Assembly (NCBI GenBank): GCA_004322005.1
Contig: SCRF01000113.1
Span: 1 to 33,527, forward strand
Direction of reading: 5' to 3'
From: Rhodanobacter sp.
Lineage (GTDB): Bacteria > Pseudomonadota > Gammaproteobacteria > Xanthomonadales > Rhodanobacteraceae
Length of the DNA: 33,527 nt
The notes under the pieces were generated by a model. It was not told the DNA's origin. It searched no databases and was given only the letters and a program-made list of their open reading frames with translations. How positions within the stretch are numbered: the first letter of the stretch is position 1; each line of letters begins with the position of its first letter. Position numbers and translations under genes: made by a program. This document shows positions 30,956 to 33,527 of this stretch, piece by piece.

Positions 30956-32929
30956 ATGACTCCGGAACTCGGCCAACTCGCACTGATCCTCGCCCTGCTG
31001 CTGGCCCTGGCACAGGGCGTGCTGCCGCTGATCGGCGCCTGGCGTGGCAACCGCGCCCTGATGGCAACCGCCCGCCCTGCCGCCGCCGGTCAGGCGGTGT
31101 TCGTGGCGATCGCCTTCGGCATCCTGGTGTGGGCATTCCTGCATTTCGATTTCTCGGTGAAATATGTCGCCGACAACTCGAACCTGGAGCTGCCCTGGTA
31201 TTACCGCATCGCCGCCGTGTGGGGTGCGCATGAAGGCTCTCTGCTGCTGTGGATCCTGATCCTGAATGCATGGACGGTCGCATTGGCCGCGTTCAGCCAG
31301 AAGCTGCCCGAGGTATTCGCGGCCCGTGTGCTGGCCGTGATGGGACTGGTCGCGGTGGGTTTTCTCGCCTTCACCCTGTTCACCTCGGACCCGTTCGGAC
31401 GGCTGTTGCCGATGCCCGGCGATGGCGCGGACCTGAACCCGGTACTGCAGGACCCGGGCATGACGTTCCATCCACCGGTGCTGTACATGGGTTACGTCGG
31501 CTTCTCGGTGGCGTTCGCGTTCTCGATCGCCGGGCTGCTCGGCGGCGAGATGGAACAGGCATGGGTGCGCTGGGCCCGGCCATGGACGAATGCGGCCTGG
31601 GGCTTCCTCACCGCCGGCATCGTCGCCGGCAGCTGGTGGGCGTATGCCGAGCTGGGCTGGGGAGGCTGGTGGTTCTGGGATCCGGTCGAAAACGCCAGCT
31701 TCATGCCGTGGCTGGTCGGCCTGGCATTGATCCATGCGCAGGCAGTCACCGAGAAGCGCGGCAGCCTGCGCGCATGGACGATCCTGCTGTCGATCTTTGC
31801 GTTCTCGCTGAGTCTGCTGGGGACCTTCCTGGTGCGTTCGGGCGTGCTCACCTCGGTCCACGCGTTCGCCTCCGACCCGCGTCGCGGCGTCTTCATCCTG
31901 GCGTTCCTGACCATCGTGGTCGGCGGCTCGCTGCTGTTGTATGCCCTGCGCGCACCGAAGGTGGCCGGCGGCAAGCCGTTCAACGTGGTGTCGCGCGAGA
32001 CCGTGCTGCTGATCGGCAACCTGTTGTTCGCGGTGGCATCGGCGATGGTATTGCTGGGCACGCTGTTCCCGCTGATCGGCGACGCGCTGAACCTGGGCAA
32101 GATCTCGGTCGGCCCGCCGTATTTCGGTTTCCTGTTTCCGCTGCTGATGCTGCCGGTGGTGGTGCTGATGCCGTTCGGTCCGTTCCTGCGCTGGGGCAAG
32201 GGCGAGGCCGCAGCGCTGAAAGGCCTGCTCCTGCGCATCACCATCGCGGCGGTGGCGTGCGCGATCATCGCGGCGTTCCTTGTCGATGGCCAGCTCAAGG
32301 CCATCGTCGGCGTGGCCGCAGGGGTGTGGATCGCCGCCGGCACCCTGCTGTTTGCCTACAAGCGCTGGCGCGAGGCACCGCGCGGTCGCCGTTATCCGGC
32401 CGAACTGGCCGGGATGCTGCTGGCGCATCTGGGCATGGCGGTGTTCGTAATGGGCGTACTGCTCAGTGAAACCCTCAGCGTGACCAGCGACGTACGGATG
32501 GCACCCGGCCAGACCCAGCACATCGGTGGCTATGACTTCCGCTTCGATGGCGCGCATCGCACCACCGGACCGAACTGGACTGCCGACCAGGGCATCGTCG
32601 TGGTCACCCGCAACGGTAACAAGGTAGGCACGATGCTGCCGCAAAAGCGAACCTACCTGCGTGGCCAGGTGCAGACCGAGTCGGCCATCGATGCCGGCTT
32701 CAGCCGCGATCTGTATGTCGCGTTGGGTGAACCGATGGATGCCGGCAACATCCAGGGCGCGTGGTCGCTACGCCTGTACTACAAGCCGTTCATACGCTGG
32801 ATCTGGGGCGGTGGCCTGCTGATGATGCTGGGCGGCTTCATCGCCGCCGCCGACAAGCGCTTCCGCATCAAGCGGGGCGTCGAAACCGTACGAATCGACG
32901 GATTGCTGGCACAGGAAACCCGCGCATGA
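30956..32929 (+). CDS. ccmF: Cytochrome c heme lyase subunit CcmF
   Basis: A 657-residue polytopic protein that, with CcmH, ligates heme to apocytochrome c. The WWD domain GWGGWWFWDPVENASFMPWL is at about 234-253. Conserved histidines are seen at H172 (FHPPVLYMGY), H260 (ALIHAQAV) and H302 (SVHAFASDP). Length is normal and the frame is intact. ATG 30956 lies directly after the MITE-like element and has no strong ribosome site. The stop overlaps ccmG by 4 nt. Confidence 0.95.
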   Translation: MTPELGQLALILALLLALAQGVLPLIGAWRGNRALMATARPAAAGQAVFVAIAFGILVWAFLHFDFSVKYVADNSNLELPWYYRIAAVWGAHEGSLLLWILILNAWTVALAAFSQKLPEVFAARVLAVMGLVAVGFLAFTLFTSDPFGRLLPMPGDGADLNPVLQDPGMTFHPPVLYMGYVGFSVAFAFSIAGLLGGEMEQAWVRWARPWTNAAWGFLTAGIVAGSWWAYAELGWGGWWFWDPVENASFMPWLVGLALIHAQAVTEKRGSLRAWTILLSIFAFSLSLLGTFLVRSGVLTSVHAFASDPRRGVFILAFLTIVVGGSLLLYALRAPKVAGGKPFNVVSRETVLLIGNLLFAVASAMVLLGTLFPLIGDALNLGKISVGPPYFGFLFPLLMLPVVVLMPFGPFLRWGKGEAAALKGLLLRITIAAVACAIIAAFLVDGQLKAIVGVAAGVWIAAGTLLFAYKRWREAPRGRRYPAELAGMLLAHLGMAVFVMGVLLSETLSVTSDVRMAPGQTQHIGGYDFRFDGAHRTTGPNWTADQGIVVVTRNGNKVGTMLPQKRTYLRGQVQTESAIDAGFSRDLYVALGEPMDAGNIQGAWSLRLYYKPFIRWIWGGGLLMMLGGFIAAADKRFRIKRGVETVRIDGLLAQETRA

Positions 32930-33468
32930 GCCGATTGCTGCCCCTGTTTGGATTCATGTTGCTGGTGGGGTTGTTCGGCTTCGGCATCTGGTGGAATACC
33001 CAGCATGACCCGAACGAGGTGCCCTCGCCGCTGATCAACAAGCCCGCACCGGCGTTCGTCCTGCCCAGGCTGGACGACCCCACGCAGACCGTGAGCAAGG
33101 CCAGCCTGCTCGGCAAGCCTTACCTGCTCAACGTATTCGCCAGCTGGTGCTTTGCCTGCGGCGAGGAGCACCCGACACTGATGGCCGAAGGCTCGCAGCT
33201 GGGCGTGATGCTGCTCGGCTACGACTACAAGGATGCGCCGGACGACGCGAAGAACTGGCTGCGCGAACACGGCAACCCCTACCGCATGGTGGTCGCCGAC
33301 CGTCCCGGTCGCACCGCGATCGACTTCGGCGTGTATGGCGCACCGGAGAGCTTCCTGATCGACGCCAAAGGCGTGATCCGCTACAAGCACATCGGTCCGA
33401 TCACCCCTGAGGTGATCGCCAAAGAGCTGAAGCCGGCGATCGCCGCACTGCAGAAGGAGTCCCGGTGA
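32926..33468 (+). CDS. ccmG: Thiol:disulfide interchange protein CcmG/DsbE
   Basis: A 180-residue periplasmic thioredoxin-like protein anchored by an N-terminal helix (about 4-23). It keeps the CXXCH cysteines of apocytochrome c reduced. The active site is WCFAC, C75 and C78, within NVFASWCFACGEEHP. The cis-proline loop GVYGAPESFLID (P140) is the CcmG form. ATG 32926 overlaps ccmF by 4 nt. AAGGAG near its 3' end is positioned for a following gene at 33468. Confidence 0.95.
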   Translation: MSRLLPLFGFMLLVGLFGFGIWWNTQHDPNEVPSPLINKPAPAFVLPRLDDPTQTVSKASLLGKPYLLNVFASWCFACGEEHPTLMAEGSQLGVMLLGYDYKDAPDDAKNWLREHGNPYRMVVADRPGRTAIDFGVYGAPESFLIDAKGVIRYKHIGPITPEVIAKELKPAIAALQKESR

Positions 33469-33527
33469 TGCTTTTCGGTACGCGCGATTGTAGGAGCGCG
33501 CTCGCGCGCGATGCTCTTGCTCTTCCA
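33468..33527 (+). CDS. Possible start of the next ccm gene (partial)
   Basis: ATG 33468 overlaps the ccmG stop (TGATG), has AAGGAG nine bases upstream, and stays open to the window edge. In this operon ccmH would be expected next. However, the first codons are made of a REP element, and the resulting peptide (MLFGTRDCRSALARDALALP) does not look like CcmH. Either the REP was inserted at the old start or the true start lies beyond the window. Confidence 0.25.
   Translation, partial: MLFGTRDCRSALARDALALP
33489..33518 (+). repeat. REP element (GTAGGAGCG family), right edge
   Basis: TGTAGGAGCGCGCTCGCGCG, then CGATGCTCTT. It matches the left-edge copy at 2-31 in 29 of 30 positions, inverted. It begins 21 nt after the ccmG stop. 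A partner arm may lie beyond the window, as in the REPINs at 11550-11678 and 27791-27866. Confidence 0.8.

Noticed and set aside
30041-32644. 867-codon minus-strand frame opposite ccmC-ccmF
   Set aside because: Crosses several real genes and repeats and has shadow-type composition.
2-33518. Whole window as one mobile unit, because near-identical inverted REP units lie at both edges
   Set aside because: REP units are dispersed and also occur internally; the content is core housekeeping genes, and the edges are set by the window, not by a boundary.

Overview
The window is a GC-rich, tightly packed chromosomal segment. Its gene content and order point to a gammaproteobacterium of the Xanthomonadales, most likely Rhodanobacteraceae (Rhodanobacter/Dyella-like): comEC-exbB-exbD-msbA-lpxK, sdhCDAB-sdhE-ygfX-lolC-lolD, an emrRCAB-type efflux operon, phaR, kmo and a System I cytochrome c maturation (ccm) operon. 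The GTAGGAGCG-type REP hairpins scattered between genes also fit that group. This placement is inferred from content; there is no rRNA in the window. No tRNA, rRNA, CRISPR array, prophage or intact insertion sequence was seen.

Layout. 1-2820 (+): a ClC H+/Cl- antiporter and an orphan imidazolonepropionase (hutI), whose 3' end overlaps lpxK tail-to-tail. 2757-9192 (-): comEC, then exbB-exbD-msbA-lpxK, the last two for lipid A-core flipping and lipid A 4'-phosphorylation. 9487-16286 (-): an envelope/respiration block read as sdhAF4-like gene, sdhC, sdhD, sdhA, sdhB, sdhE, ygfX, lolC/F, lolD. It encodes succinate dehydrogenase, two candidate flavoprotein assembly factors and the lipoprotein-release transporter. 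16456-17259 (+): ygfZ, divergent from the sdh block. 17727-18161 (+): a SleB-like cell-wall hydrolase that shares a 32-bp palindromic terminator with two tandem glycine-zipper lipoproteins (18281-19413, -). 19616-20392 (+): a TatD-family hydrolase. 20471-25263 (+): marR/emrR, outer-membrane factor, emrA, emrB, with a promoter and a 16-bp perfect palindrome ahead of the regulator. 25386-27774 (+): phaR, kmo and a DUF3293 gene. 27964-33468 (+): ccmA-B-C-D-E-F-G, running off the right edge where ccmH would be expected.

The genes are ordinary housekeeping and envelope functions, and I found no convincing undescribed defence, mobile or biosynthetic system. The unusual layer is the repeat content. 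At least four families of short palindromic repeats sit at gene boundaries: GTAGGAGC REP/REPIN, CGTCATTCCCGCGAAAGCGGG, CCTCTCCCC hairpins, and a GGGAACGGGG-flanked MITE-like element. Several enter genes. They supply the stop codon of ygfX, the C-terminal codons of CcmD and CcmE, and the 5' leaders of exbB and sdhE, where two copies of one repeat place a short conserved mini-ORF (M-x-ALRAICFI) overlapping the real start codon. That leader arrangement is the observation most worth testing.
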